Numbered from the stretch's first letter, positions 6,901 to 13,680 are shown. The stretch is 13,833 nt of DNA from an uncultured Paracoccaceae bacterium (GCA_937927675.1 CALBSG010000124.1:1-13833), one strand, 5' to 3'. Made by a program: numbers and translations. The notes: generated by a model not told the origin, from the sequence alone.

Positions 6901-7296
6901 ATGACCACCCAAGCGGACGCACAGGCGCTTTACGACCAGTGGCGCGATGCCGATGTGATGGCGCCCGATTGCCCGTCGCGGCGCGTGTTGCAGCATCTGA
7001 CCAGCCGGTGGGGGGCGTTGGTCATGGTGGCGCTGGCCATGGCCCCCAACCGGTTTTCCGGCCTGCGCCGTCAGGTGCGCGGGATTTCCGAACGCATGCT
7101 GGCGCAAACCCTGCAGGAATTGGAGGCCGATGGTTTTGTGCTGCGCACCGCCCATGCCGTGGTGCCGCCGCATGTCGATTATGAATTGACGCCTCTGGGA
7201 CAAGAGGCTGCGGCGCATCTGGTGCCGCTTATCCGCTGGATCGAAGGCGCGCTGCCGCGGGTCTTGGCGGTCTCGCGGCGCGAAGCCGCGGAATAG
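6901..7296 (+). CDS. HxlR-family winged-helix regulator
   Basis: A 131-residue HxlR-type regulator. The family signature begins with C24 in DCPSRRVLQHLTSRWGALV, followed by the recognition region NRFSGLRRQVRGISERMLAQ (residues 51-70). LQELEADGFVLRTAHAVVPP, VDYELTPLGQEAA and IRWIEGALPRV complete the wing and dimer helix. The N-terminal cysteine is the redox- or quinone-sensing position in characterised members such as YodB. A GAGG six bases before the ATG supports the start. Divergence from the QOR2-like gene suggests that it controls that gene and itself through the palindrome at 6848-6866, probably as a repressor. Its 3' end converges on the phosphatase gene with a 2-bp gap. Confidence 0.92.
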   Translation: MTTQADAQALYDQWRDADVMAPDCPSRRVLQHLTSRWGALVMVALAMAPNRFSGLRRQVRGISERMLAQTLQELEADGFVLRTAHAVVPPHVDYELTPLGQEAAAHLVPLIRWIEGALPRVLAVSRREAAE

Positions 7297-7298
7297 GG

Positions 7299-7754
7299 TC
7301 AGCTGAACGCCGGGCCAAAGCGCTCGATCAGGCGAGCCGCGATCTGGTCGCGCACTTGGCGATAGGCGGCCAGCTTGGCCTCGCGGTTATCATTGCCAAG
7401 GGCAGTCGGGTCGATGATCGGCCAGAACTCCACCGTGACATGGCTGGTTTTCGTCAGATCCAGCGCCAGTTTCTGGCTGGCCGGCGTCAGGGCAACGATC
7501 AGATCATACTGCCCCAGATCATCGCCCAGATCTTGCATCTCCTCAAACGAGCGGGAGCGGTGGCGCGACAATTCGATGCCCATTTCGGCGCAGACCGCGA
7601 CGGAAAAGCCGTCGATCTCCATATCATTTTTGACGCCCGCCGACTGCACATAGGCGCGTTGGCCGTAGAATTTCTTCATCAACCCCTCCGCCATGGGAGA
7701 GCGCACGGCGTTGTGGTCGCAGCAAAACAGCACGGCTTGCGGGAAGTCGGCCAC
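7299..7754 (-). CDS. low-molecular-weight tyrosine phosphatase / arsenate reductase-like
   Basis: The 151-residue protein carries the phosphatase P-loop C12-x5-R18 (FCCDHNAVRSP) near the N-terminus and a general-acid Asp at D115 in the IIDPTAL segment, the layout of LMW-PTP enzymes. The resolving cysteines of thioredoxin-type ArsC are not obvious, so dephosphorylation of a protein or small molecule is more likely than arsenate reduction. I prefer GTG at 7754, with GGGGGTAAGA just upstream and two bases after the UPF0262 stop. A TTG at 7766 would add four residues and overlap UPF0262. From memory, phosphatase and UPF0262 are neighbours in the conserved hisD-infA block of Rhodobacteraceae. Confidence 0.88.
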   Translation of the reverse strand: MADFPQAVLFCCDHNAVRSPMAEGLMKKFYGQRAYVQSAGVKNDMEIDGFSVAVCAEMGIELSRHRSRSFEEMQDLGDDLGQYDLIVALTPASQKLALDLTKTSHVTVEFWPIIDPTALGNDNREAKLAAYRQVRDQIAARLIERFGPAFS

Positions 7755-7756
7755 TC

Positions 7757-8236
7757 TTACCCCCAATGCAGCACACAGATCAGGGTGAACAGCCGCCGCG
7801 CGGTGTTGGTGTCAACGCAGGCCTTGCCCTCTAGCCGATCTTGCAGAACCGAGGCGCCTTCGTTGTGGATCCCGCGCCGGGCCATGTCGATGGCTTCGAT
7901 CTGGCTGGGGGGCAGCCGCTTTACCGCGTCGAAATAAGACTCACAAATCTGGAAGTAGTCTTTCACCACCTGCCGGAACGGGCCAAGCGACAGGTGGAAC
8001 GCGCCCACCGGCGTTTCGTCCTCGGTCGCGATGGAAAACACCAACCGGCCTTCGCGGATCGCCAGACCCAACCGATAGGGCCCCGGCGGAATATCGCGCC
8101 CCTCGCGCGTGGGTAGGCCAAAGGAGTTCTCTTCCAGAAGATCGAAGATCGCAACTTTGCGTTCCTGTTCGATTTCGGGCGTCGGCCGCACCAGCCCGCG
8201 CTCGTCAATCTCGATGTGGCAAATACGGTTTGTCAT
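7757..8236 (-). CDS. UPF0262 family protein
   Basis: This 159-residue conserved protein, restricted largely to Alphaproteobacteria, has no known biochemical role. Recognisable segments are the start MTNRICHIEIDERGLVRPTP, EIEQERKVAIFDLLEENSF (residues 21-39), FHLSLGPFRQVVKDYFQICESY (80-101), then AIDMARRGIHNEGASVLQDRL and CVDTNTARRLFTLICVLHWG at the C-terminus. GGAAGG five bases upstream supports the ATG at 8236. No signal peptide or membrane segment is seen. It is tightly coupled to the phosphatase gene downstream. In related genomes it usually follows hisD; here two other genes separate them. Confidence 0.92.
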   Translation of the reverse strand: MTNRICHIEIDERGLVRPTPEIEQERKVAIFDLLEENSFGLPTREGRDIPPGPYRLGLAIREGRLVFSIATEDETPVGAFHLSLGPFRQVVKDYFQICESYFDAVKRLPPSQIEAIDMARRGIHNEGASVLQDRLEGKACVDTNTARRLFTLICVLHWG

Positions 8237-8273
8237 CGGGGCCTTCCACAGAACTGGCCCCCGTGATGCCCGA

Positions 8274-8324
8274 GCAGCCCCACTCTTTCAAGAGGTAAGG
8301 GCGCCCTCGGGGTGCGGGGGCTGC
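8274..8324. terminator. nested inverted repeat between peptidase gene and UPF0262
   Basis: GCAGCCCC (8274-8281) and GGGGCTGC (8317-8324) form perfect 8-bp arms around a 35-nt loop that itself contains the palindrome GGGCGCCC. It lies downstream of the peptidase stop and upstream of the UPF0262 ATG. A second pair, GGGGCC (8238-8243) with GGCCCC (8256-8261), sits directly before that ATG. It may be a terminator without a T-run, or a structured leader. Confidence 0.35.
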
Positions 8325-8368
8325 GCGGCCAGCCTCAGGATTGCCACAATTGACGAGTGGTGTTTGGC

Positions 8369-8980
8369 TTAATTCCAGACCAGCGGATCAGACCCGGCTA
8401 TCGACTGCACCCGATAGCCCGAGGCGGCGAGCTTGCGGATGCTGGTCGTCAGGTTGTCCAGCACATAGTCACCGTCATTCGTCCGCACGACCAGCAGCGC
8501 ATGGCCTTCGCCCGCGGCGGTTTTGACATAGGCGACGCGCAGCGCGCTGGGGGGGAAACCTTTGGCAATCAACGCTTGCCGTTTTGCCAGAACATAATCC
8601 TCGCAATCGCCAGATTTGGCACCGACCGTCCAAACATCGCCGCCGCCGTCGGCTTTTGGTCGGATGGCACGATTTACAGCGCGATTGACCGTATCCAGCT
8701 GTTTTAAGGTGCTGCGCCCCGCATTGACCGAACTTGCCCCGCCGCCCTGACACTGTTCCGGCTGTTGCAAGCACAGGATTTGATACCCGAGCGGGGGGGC
8801 AGTTCCCCGCTCTCTGGCGGCAACGGGGCTTGACACCAAAAGGGCGAGGAAAATTGCGGTGGCCGCAATCGCCGATTGTGCGCGGTTTGTTTCAAGATCA
8901 ACTTTGAACACGGGCTTCGATCCCCCAATTGTTTCAAAGACTTGCGCGGGCAAGCTTTCCAATTGGTGTACGAATCGCAT
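8369..8980 (-). CDS. transglutaminase-like cysteine peptidase (BTLCP family)
   Basis: A 203-residue exported protein with the bacterial transglutaminase-like cysteine proteinase triad: C126 in GDCEDYVLAKR, H160 in GEGHALLVVRT and D175 in YVLDNLT. This family includes LapG, the periplasmic protease that clips surface adhesins. The hydrophobic stretch SAIAATAIFLALLVSSPVAA (residues 36-55) is a likely signal peptide. The ATG at 8980 gives an unusually long pre-sequence and a weak ribosome site. A GTG at 8911 (after GGGGGA) would give a more normal signal peptide, so the true start may be there. LapG's calcium-binding acidic residues cannot be confirmed by eye. The gene is divergent from a repetitive secreted protein at 9264. 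Confidence 0.88.
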   Translation of the reverse strand: MRFVHQLESLPAQVFETIGGSKPVFKVDLETNRAQSAIAATAIFLALLVSSPVAARERGTAPPLGYQILCLQQPEQCQGGGASSVNAGRSTLKQLDTVNRAVNRAIRPKADGGGDVWTVGAKSGDCEDYVLAKRQALIAKGFPPSALRVAYVKTAAGEGHALLVVRTNDGDYVLDNLTTSIRKLAASGYRVQSIAGSDPLVWN

Positions 8981-9185
8981 GAAACTTGGGCTTTTCCGCG
9001 ACCCGCTGGCGATGCTCCAGTGTCGATTTGGGCGCGGCTTGCCACAATTGGGGCGAAGTCATTGATGCGCTTAGCTGTGAATAAGGCAAATTTCACAGGT
9101 ACTTATCGGTAAAAACATATTTTGGCCTCGGTTGCGTCAAAAATATGGAAAAAATAAGGCAAAGAGAGTATCGTAAGAGCGTAAA

Positions 9186-9212
9186 GGGCCCTCGTTCGAT
9201 ATTTCGGGGCCC
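9186..9212. other. hairpin in the leader of the repeat-protein gene
   Basis: GGGCCC (9186-9191) pairs with GGGCCC (9207-9212) across a 15-nt loop, 52 bp before the repeat-protein ATG. It sits in the 283-bp divergent region, whose 9061-9180 part is strikingly AT-rich compared with its surroundings. No T-run follows. It could be a leader structure or an attenuator for the downstream gene; I cannot assign a function. Confidence 0.3.
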
Positions 9213-9263
9213 GTGTGTGGTTGTTTCCGTATTTCGATCAATTCATAGAATGGGGGGCTGCAG

Positions 9264-10649
9264 ATGCATTCTCGTACAATTGCGCATGTCATGTGCTTTG
9301 CAATGTTCACATTTGGCGCGGCTGGTGGGCCAGCTTGGTCATTTAGCTCCGATGGCAATTTGACGGCCTCGTGTCAGGCCGGCAGCTGTCAGCCGAGCCT
9401 CGATGCCTTTGCCAAATCGGTTCCGCCGGGGCGTCAGCGCGACCGGATCTTGGTGGACGTTGCCATTACTTTGGCCAAATCGGCCCAAGGTACCGAAGTT
9501 TCGCTGCAGCAATGCGGCGCAACGCAATCGGCAATCCTTGCCATTTCCGGCAAGGTTTCGGCGGCAAAGACGCGTCGTCAGCTGGAAACCTTGGCAGATT
9601 CTGTCTGCACGGGCGCCGTGACGGCCAGCATCAGCGTCCCGACTGGCTCACGCGGTGATCGCCTCGCCAGCGCAGGTGGCGGCTCGGATGATGGTGAGAC
9701 CGGCGGCGGCGATACCGGTGGCGGTTCGGGTGAAGAAACCGGCGGCGGCACTGGTGGAGAAATCGGCGGCGGTGGCGACACCGGCGGCGGCGGTGATACC
9801 GGCGGCGGTGACGATGACACCGGCGGTGATGGCGATACCGGCGGTGACGATGATCATGGCACTGGTGGTGATCACGGAGACCACGGTGGCAATCATGGCG
9901 GTGGTCACCATGGCCATGGCCACGGCGATGGTCACGACCATGACCACGGTGATGACGACGACGACGATGGCCACTGGGGCAATGGCGGTGGCCATGGCCA
10001 CGGGACCGGCGGCGATCACGGCGAAGGTGGGCATGGCGGCCATGGCGGTAATGGCACCGGCGGTGACCATGGCGACGATGACGACGATCATGATGGCGGC
10101 GATGGTGGCCATGACGGTGGTGACGACGGCGACGACCATGATGGCGGCGACGGTGGCCATGACGGTGGTGACGACGGCGACGACCATGATGGCGGCGACG
10201 GCGGCCATGACGGTGGTGACGACGGCGACGATCATGATGGCGGCGACGGTGGCCATGACGGTGGTGACGACGGCGACGATCATGATGGCGGCGACAATGG
10301 CCATGGAAGCACCAACAACAACGGCACCAATGGTGACACCTCACCCGGCAACAGCGACGGGCATGAGAACGGCGTTGGCGGCAGCGATGGTGGCCAATCC
10401 GGCGGGAACTCCGGTGGGGGTAACTCCGGCGGGGGTAACTCCGGCGGGGGGAGCGGCGGCACTGGCGGGAACAGCGGCGGCGGAAATTCCGGCGGCAATG
10501 GGAACACCAACAACAATGGCACTAATGGTACAACCTCGCCCGGCGGCAGCGCAGGTCATGAGAACGGCGTTGGCGGCAGCGATGGTGGCCAATCCGGCGG
10601 GAACTCCGGCGGGGGTCGCGGCGGCGGGAACTCTGGCGGCAATAACTAA
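9264..10649 (+). CDS. secreted Gly/Asp/His-rich repetitive protein
   Basis: Family not recognised. The 461 residues begin with a likely signal peptide (hydrophobic to about residue 25, ending GGPAWS). A small head of about 90 residues follows with four cysteines (37, 42, 84, 115), probably two disulfides. From about residue 135 to the end the chain is low complexity in three zones: Gly/Thr/Asp-rich (to about 195), His/Asp/Gly-rich (about 195-348) with HDGGDGGHDGGDDGDD repeated four times from residue 276, then Asn/Ser/Gly-rich (350-461). No transmembrane anchor or sortase-type motif is visible. The His- and Asp-dense zone could bind divalent metals such as zinc, nickel or calcium (inference). 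GGGGGG six bases before the ATG is a plausible ribosome site. It is divergent from a BTLCP peptidase and ends at a strong terminator. Confidence 0.8.
   Translation: MHSRTIAHVMCFAMFTFGAAGGPAWSFSSDGNLTASCQAGSCQPSLDAFAKSVPPGRQRDRILVDVAITLAKSAQGTEVSLQQCGATQSAILAISGKVSAAKTRRQLETLADSVCTGAVTASISVPTGSRGDRLASAGGGSDDGETGGGDTGGGSGEETGGGTGGEIGGGGDTGGGGDTGGGDDDTGGDGDTGGDDDHGTGGDHGDHGGNHGGGHHGHGHGDGHDHDHGDDDDDDGHWGNGGGHGHGTGGDHGEGGHGGHGGNGTGGDHGDDDDDHDGGDGGHDGGDDGDDHDGGDGGHDGGDDGDDHDGGDGGHDGGDDGDDHDGGDGGHDGGDDGDDHDGGDNGHGSTNNNGTNGDTSPGNSDGHENGVGGSDGGQSGGNSGGGNSGGGNSGGGSGGTGGNSGGGNSGGNGNTNNNGTNGTTSPGGSAGHENGVGGSDGGQSGGNSGGGRGGGNSGGNN
10089..10280 (+). repeat. 48-bp tandem repeat, four full copies
   Basis: Units start at 10089, 10137, 10185 and 10233, each encoding the same 16 residues (HDGGDGGHDGGDDGDD). 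A partial fifth copy follows at 10281. The few base differences between units are third-position synonymous changes (for example GAT/GAC, GGT/GGC). Exact in-frame units suggest recent expansion by slippage or recombination, so copy number may vary between strains. Confidence 0.93.
10311..10414 (+). repeat. duplicated Asn/Ser/Gly cassette, first copy
   Basis: A block encoding TNNNGTNG, then TSPG and HENGVGGSDGGQSGGNSGG, recurs 195 bp downstream. The 53 bases at 10362-10414 are identical to 10557-10609. The spacing is 65 codons, so the frame is kept. Confidence 0.85.
10506..10609 (+). repeat. duplicated Asn/Ser/Gly cassette, second copy
   Basis: This is the second copy of the 10311-10414 cassette. 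It is more diverged in its first half (NGTTSPGGSAG in place of NGDTSPGNSDG) and exact in its last 53 bases. Short 15-bp GNSGG-coding units fill the space between the two copies. Confidence 0.85.
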
Positions 10650-10705
10650 GGCTGAGCCTTTGACCGCGCCGAACGCTGTGGCCTAACCTCAGGCCCCAAA
10701 AACAC

Positions 10706-10736
10706 AAAAAGCGCGCGACATCCGTCGCGCGCTTTT
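10706..10736. terminator. bidirectional hairpin terminator
   Basis: GCGCGCGAC (10711-10719) pairs perfectly with GTCGCGCGC (10724-10732) around the loop ATCC. It is flanked by an A-run (10706-10710) and a T-run (10733-10736), so it works as an intrinsic terminator on both strands. It sits between the convergent repeat-protein gene and hisD. A small GGCCT/AGGCC hairpin (10680-10695) precedes it. Confidence 0.92.
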
Positions 10737-10753
10737 CCTTTCTATGCCTTGGA

Positions 10754-12055
10754 TTAGCGGTTCAAAGCTTTCAGGCGCGCTGTGACGCTCAGCCCATGCG
10801 CTTCAAGGCTTTCGCTTGCGGCCAAACGTTCGGCGGCGGGCCCAATCGCGGCCAGTGCCGCAGGGGTCATCTTTGCCAACGTGGTGCGCTTGACGAAATC
10901 CATCACCGAAAGCCCCGACGAAAACCGGGCCGAGCGCGCTGTGGGCAACACGTGGTTCGGCCCGCCGACATAATCGCCGATCGCCTCTGGCGTCCAAGAT
11001 CCCAGAAAGATCGCGCCGGCATGGGTGATCGACTGGCTCAACCCGTCGGGATCGGCAACGCAAAGCTCCAAATGCTCGGGCGCGACCCGGTTCGACAAGG
11101 CTGCGGCCTCGGCCAGATCACGGGTGATGATCACCGCGCCAAAGTCGCGCCAGCTTGCCCCCGCAATCACGCGACGCGCCAGGGTTTCCAGCCGGGCCTC
11201 CACTGCGGCCACGACGCGGGCAGCAAAGCCCGCATCCGGGGTGACAAGGATCGACTGCGCGCTTTCGTCATGTTCAGCCTGTGACAGCAGGTCAAGCGCG
11301 ATCCAATCTGGATCATTGTCGCCATCCGCAATCACTAGAATTTCTGACGGGCCAGCGATCATGTCGATGCCCACCTTGCCAAAAACCCGGCGCTTGGCCG
11401 CGGCGACAAAGGCATTGCCCGGCCCGGTGATCTTGTCCACCGGCGTGATGGTTTCCGTGCCATAGGCCAAGGCTGCCACCGCCTGCGCGCCCCCGATGCG
11501 GTACACCGTATCCACCCCGGCCAGCCGCGCCGCCAACAGGACCAGCGGATTGACCACGCCATCCGGCGTCGGGCAGGTGATGACCAACCGCTGAACCCCG
11601 GCCACTTTGGCCGGAATGGCATTCATCAAAACCGACGAGGGATATGAGGCCCGCCCGCCCGGCACATAAAGCCCGGCGGCAGAAACCGGCGTCCAGCGCC
11701 AGCCAAGGGTTGCACCTGTCGGCTCAACCCAAAGCGCATCTTCCGGCACCTGCCGGGCGTGATAATCTCGGATGCGCTCTGCGGCCAACTCCAGCGCGGC
11801 GCGATCCTCGGGGGCAACCTTGGCGATTTCGGCGTCTATTTCGGCTTCGGAAAAGGCCATCCCCGCTGCCGTCAGCTCCAGCCGGTCAAACTTAGCCGTC
11901 AATTCCAGCACGGCCCGGTCTCCGCGCGCGCGCACATCGGCGATGATTGCGGCGACGGTGGCATCCACATCGGGGCTGTCTTCGCGCTTTTGTCCCAAAA
12001 GCGCGGTAAAGCGCGCTTCGAAATCGGCGTCGCGGGTGTTCAGAAACGTCGGCAT
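10754..12055 (-). CDS. hisD: histidinol dehydrogenase
   Basis: The 433-residue enzyme catalyses the last two oxidations of histidine biosynthesis, L-histidinol to L-histidine with two NAD+. The zinc ligands of E. coli HisD are all present: Q259 and H262 in LLSQAEHDESAQ, D361 in IGDYVGGPNHVLPT and H420 in SLEAHGLS. The catalytic Glu-His pair is E327-H328 in APEHLEL. The NAD-binding region includes RIGGAQAVAALAYGT and KITGPGNAFVAAAKR. I choose the ATG at 12055 because GGAGG lies about five bases upstream; a GTG at 12061 would add two residues. The length is normal for the family. No other his genes are adjacent. A terminator directly follows. Confidence 0.97.
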   Translation of the reverse strand: MPTFLNTRDADFEARFTALLGQKREDSPDVDATVAAIIADVRARGDRAVLELTAKFDRLELTAAGMAFSEAEIDAEIAKVAPEDRAALELAAERIRDYHARQVPEDALWVEPTGATLGWRWTPVSAAGLYVPGGRASYPSSVLMNAIPAKVAGVQRLVITCPTPDGVVNPLVLLAARLAGVDTVYRIGGAQAVAALAYGTETITPVDKITGPGNAFVAAAKRRVFGKVGIDMIAGPSEILVIADGDNDPDWIALDLLSQAEHDESAQSILVTPDAGFAARVVAAVEARLETLARRVIAGASWRDFGAVIITRDLAEAAALSNRVAPEHLELCVADPDGLSQSITHAGAIFLGSWTPEAIGDYVGGPNHVLPTARSARFSSGLSVMDFVKRTTLAKMTPAALAAIGPAAERLAASESLEAHGLSVTARLKALNR

Positions 12056-12114
12056 CGGCACCTCCGGTCAAGTTGCGCCCGTCCTAGGCCAAAGCCTTGC
12101 CCCCCGCAAGAAGA

Positions 12115-12208
12115 AGGGGGCTTCGCGCCCCCTCTGCGCCTGCGGCGCATTCACCCCGGCGGAGTATTTCCAAAGGCGCAAGACATTTCATCTTGGCCCA
12201 AATACTCC
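12115..12208. repeat. composite palindromic intergenic element (REP-like)
   Basis: Three inverted repeats follow each other in the 185-bp gap: AGGGGGC/GCCCCCT (12115-12133, loop TTCGC), TGCGCC/GGCGCA (12135-12149, loop TGC), and GGAGTATTT (12161-12169) with AAATACTCC (12200-12208). The GGAGTATTT...CAAGATGAA string on either strand is, from memory, a common intergenic repeat in Rhodobacteraceae genomes. Located after the GlxA-type gene and before hisD, it may also act in transcript termination or stability. Confidence 0.65.
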
Positions 12209-12240
12209 GGCCGGAGGCGCCGACCGTGGGACAGGGCGCC

Positions 12241-13248
12241 TCAGCCGCCGAAATGCGAAAACCGATAGGGGCTGACGCCATATTTCTTGCGGAAACTTTT
12301 GGAGAAATGCGAGGTGGAGGCATAGCCGCAGGCCACCGCCACATCCGTGACCTTCATATCGGTTTCCGCCAAAAGGGCGCGGCCACGGGCCAGACGCAGG
12401 TCGTTCATATAGCGCACCGGCGTGATGCCGAGATAGCGGTTGAACAGGCGTTCGATCTGGCGGCGCGACAGGTTCAGGTGCTCGGCGCAGCCGTCAAGGT
12501 CGAGCTCGTCTTCGATGCGGGCTTCCAGATAGGCGGCGGCCTGCAAAAGTTTGTCGTGGCGGGTGCCAAGCCGGGTTGCAAGGCTGGCGGTCTGGCTGTC
12601 GGCCTCGTCCCGGCGCTGGGTCAAAAGGCACATGTTCATGACCTCTTGGCCAAGCTCGGCACCGAAGCGGTCCGAGATCAGCTTGAGCATCATGTCTGCC
12701 GCCGCCACACCGCCGGCGCAGGTCATCACCCGGTCATCCATCGAAAAGACTTGGCGGCTGGGTTCCAGATCGGGAAAGTTTTCGGCAAATGCCGTGGTAT
12801 TGTCCCAATGCATGGTGAAACGGCGCCCCTTCAGGATGCCGGCTTGCGCCAGGGCATAGGCCCCGGTGCACAGCCCCCCCACGGTGCGGCCGCGCCGCCA
12901 CAGCCCGCGCAGCCAATCGCCAAGCGCGACCGACGCCTTGCCTTCGGGTTCGACCCCGGACACCACCAGCACAATGCCTTCGGGCTTGGCATCGGGCCAA
13001 GCGCCATCGACCACGATCGGCACGCCGTTTGAACAGGCCACAGGGCGACCGTCATCAGACAGCACCGTCCAGCGGAACAGCACCTGCTGGGTCAGCTGGT
13101 TGGCCATCCGCATCGGTTCAAGTGCCGCCGAAAACGCCAGCATGGTGAACTTGGGCAAAAGCACAAAGGCCACATCGACGACCTCGGGCTTTTCCGCCAG
13201 TTTCACATGGGCCGTGCCTTTGGCGACATATCTCTGGCTATCGGTCAT
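12241..13248 (-). CDS. GlxA-family transcriptional regulator (DJ-1/PfpI plus AraC HTH)
   Basis: The 335-residue protein has two domains. Residues about 22-195 form a DJ-1/PfpI class I glutamine amidotransferase-like sensor (VDVAFVLLPKFTMLAFSAAL, nucleophile-elbow GLCTGAYALAQAGIL with C127, then FTMHWDNT). Residues about 235-333 form an AraC double helix-turn-helix (CAEHLNLSRRQIERLF, VACGYASTSHFSKSFRKKYG, SPYRF). Relatives such as GbdR, CdhR and ArgR of Pseudomonas activate catabolism of betaine, carnitine or arginine; the ligand here is unknown. The ATG at 13248 has GAGGG about five bases upstream; the frame continues to 13644 only by chance through foreign-looking DNA. Less than 50 bp of native upstream DNA remains before the odd right end, so its promoter and neighbours cannot be judged. 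Confidence 0.9.
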   Translation of the reverse strand: MTDSQRYVAKGTAHVKLAEKPEVVDVAFVLLPKFTMLAFSAALEPMRMANQLTQQVLFRWTVLSDDGRPVACSNGVPIVVDGAWPDAKPEGIVLVVSGVEPEGKASVALGDWLRGLWRRGRTVGGLCTGAYALAQAGILKGRRFTMHWDNTTAFAENFPDLEPSRQVFSMDDRVMTCAGGVAAADMMLKLISDRFGAELGQEVMNMCLLTQRRDEADSQTASLATRLGTRHDKLLQAAAYLEARIEDELDLDGCAEHLNLSRRQIERLFNRYLGITPVRYMNDLRLARGRALLAETDMKVTDVAVACGYASTSHFSKSFRKKYGVSPYRFSHFGG

Positions 13249-13284
13249 TTGGCCCTCATCTGAGGGGATCATAGCAGAGGGCGG

Positions 13285-13680
13285 GGCGTGGCGCATCAGG
13301 TGCAGGCTGATGCGATTCAGGTCCCCGCCGACCGTCGCGACAGCCTGCGGATGGAACTGGCCGCCGAAGGCCTGCCGGCCGCGACCGGCAAGGGGTATGA
13401 ACTGCTGGAGTCGCTGTCGGGGTTCGGCACCACCGCGCAGATGTTTGATGCCGCGCAATGGCGTGCCATCGAAGGGGAACTGGCGCGCACGCTGCTGGCC
13501 TCTCCGGGTGTCCGGGCTGCCCGGGTCCATATCGCCCGTGGCGCGGCACGGGCCTTTGCGCAGGCCGACCGTCCGACGGCCTCGGTCGCGGTGACGCCGT
13601 CGCTCGGCCGCGTGACCGGTGCGCAGGCGCAGGCGATCCGGCATCTGGTGGCTGCGGCCGTGGCCGGGATGACACCGGAG
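13285..13680 (+). pseudogene. fliF: internal fragment of flagellar M-ring protein FliF
   Basis: The plus frame reads HQVQADAIQVPADRRDSLRM, LAAEGLPAATGKGYELLESL, SGFGTTAQMFDAAQWRAIEG, ELARTLLASPGVRAARVHIA and AIRHLVAAAVAGMTPE. This is the conserved secretin-like/YscJ-like region of FliF, the flagellar basal-body MS-ring protein, resembling Rhodobacteraceae versions. The roughly 132 residues cover only an inner part: the N-terminal membrane helix and start codon are missing (the frame is closed by TGA at 13261), and after TPE the sequence changes to an unrelated protein. The left join to the regulator's upstream DNA lies near 13275-13290. No other flagellar gene is in the window. It is probably an assembly chimera or a broken gene remnant. 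Confidence 0.75.

Noticed and set aside
7299..7754. Arsenate reductase as part of an ars operon
   Set aside because: No arsR, arsB or acr3 gene is nearby, and the sequence carries the general CX5R phosphatase loop without clear resolving cysteines. The conserved neighbourhood is housekeeping.
10089..10280. Regular 48-bp repeats considered as a CRISPR array
   Set aside because: The units are contiguous with no unique spacers and keep the protein reading frame. No cas genes are present.
8369..10649. A complete LapG/LapA/LapD adhesin-release system
   Set aside because: The repeat protein has no retention module, type I secretion signal or Ig-like repeats, and no LapD-like or type I secretion gene lies in the window. 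The only AAG string is inside its signal peptide.
9655..10686. 343-residue open frame (Met/Ala/Thr/Val-rich) overlapping the repeat protein, and two antisense frames of 218 and 237 residues
   Set aside because: They arise because the GGC/GAC/CAT repeat has no stops in other frames. They lack globular sequence, ribosome sites or signal peptides, and their composition is a mechanical echo of the 48-bp repeat.
12097..13032. 311-residue plus-strand open frame opposite the GlxA-type regulator
   Set aside because: Its codon positions mirror the high-GC third positions of the recognisable AraC/DJ-1 gene on the other strand; no domain is recognisable and no good ribosome site is present.
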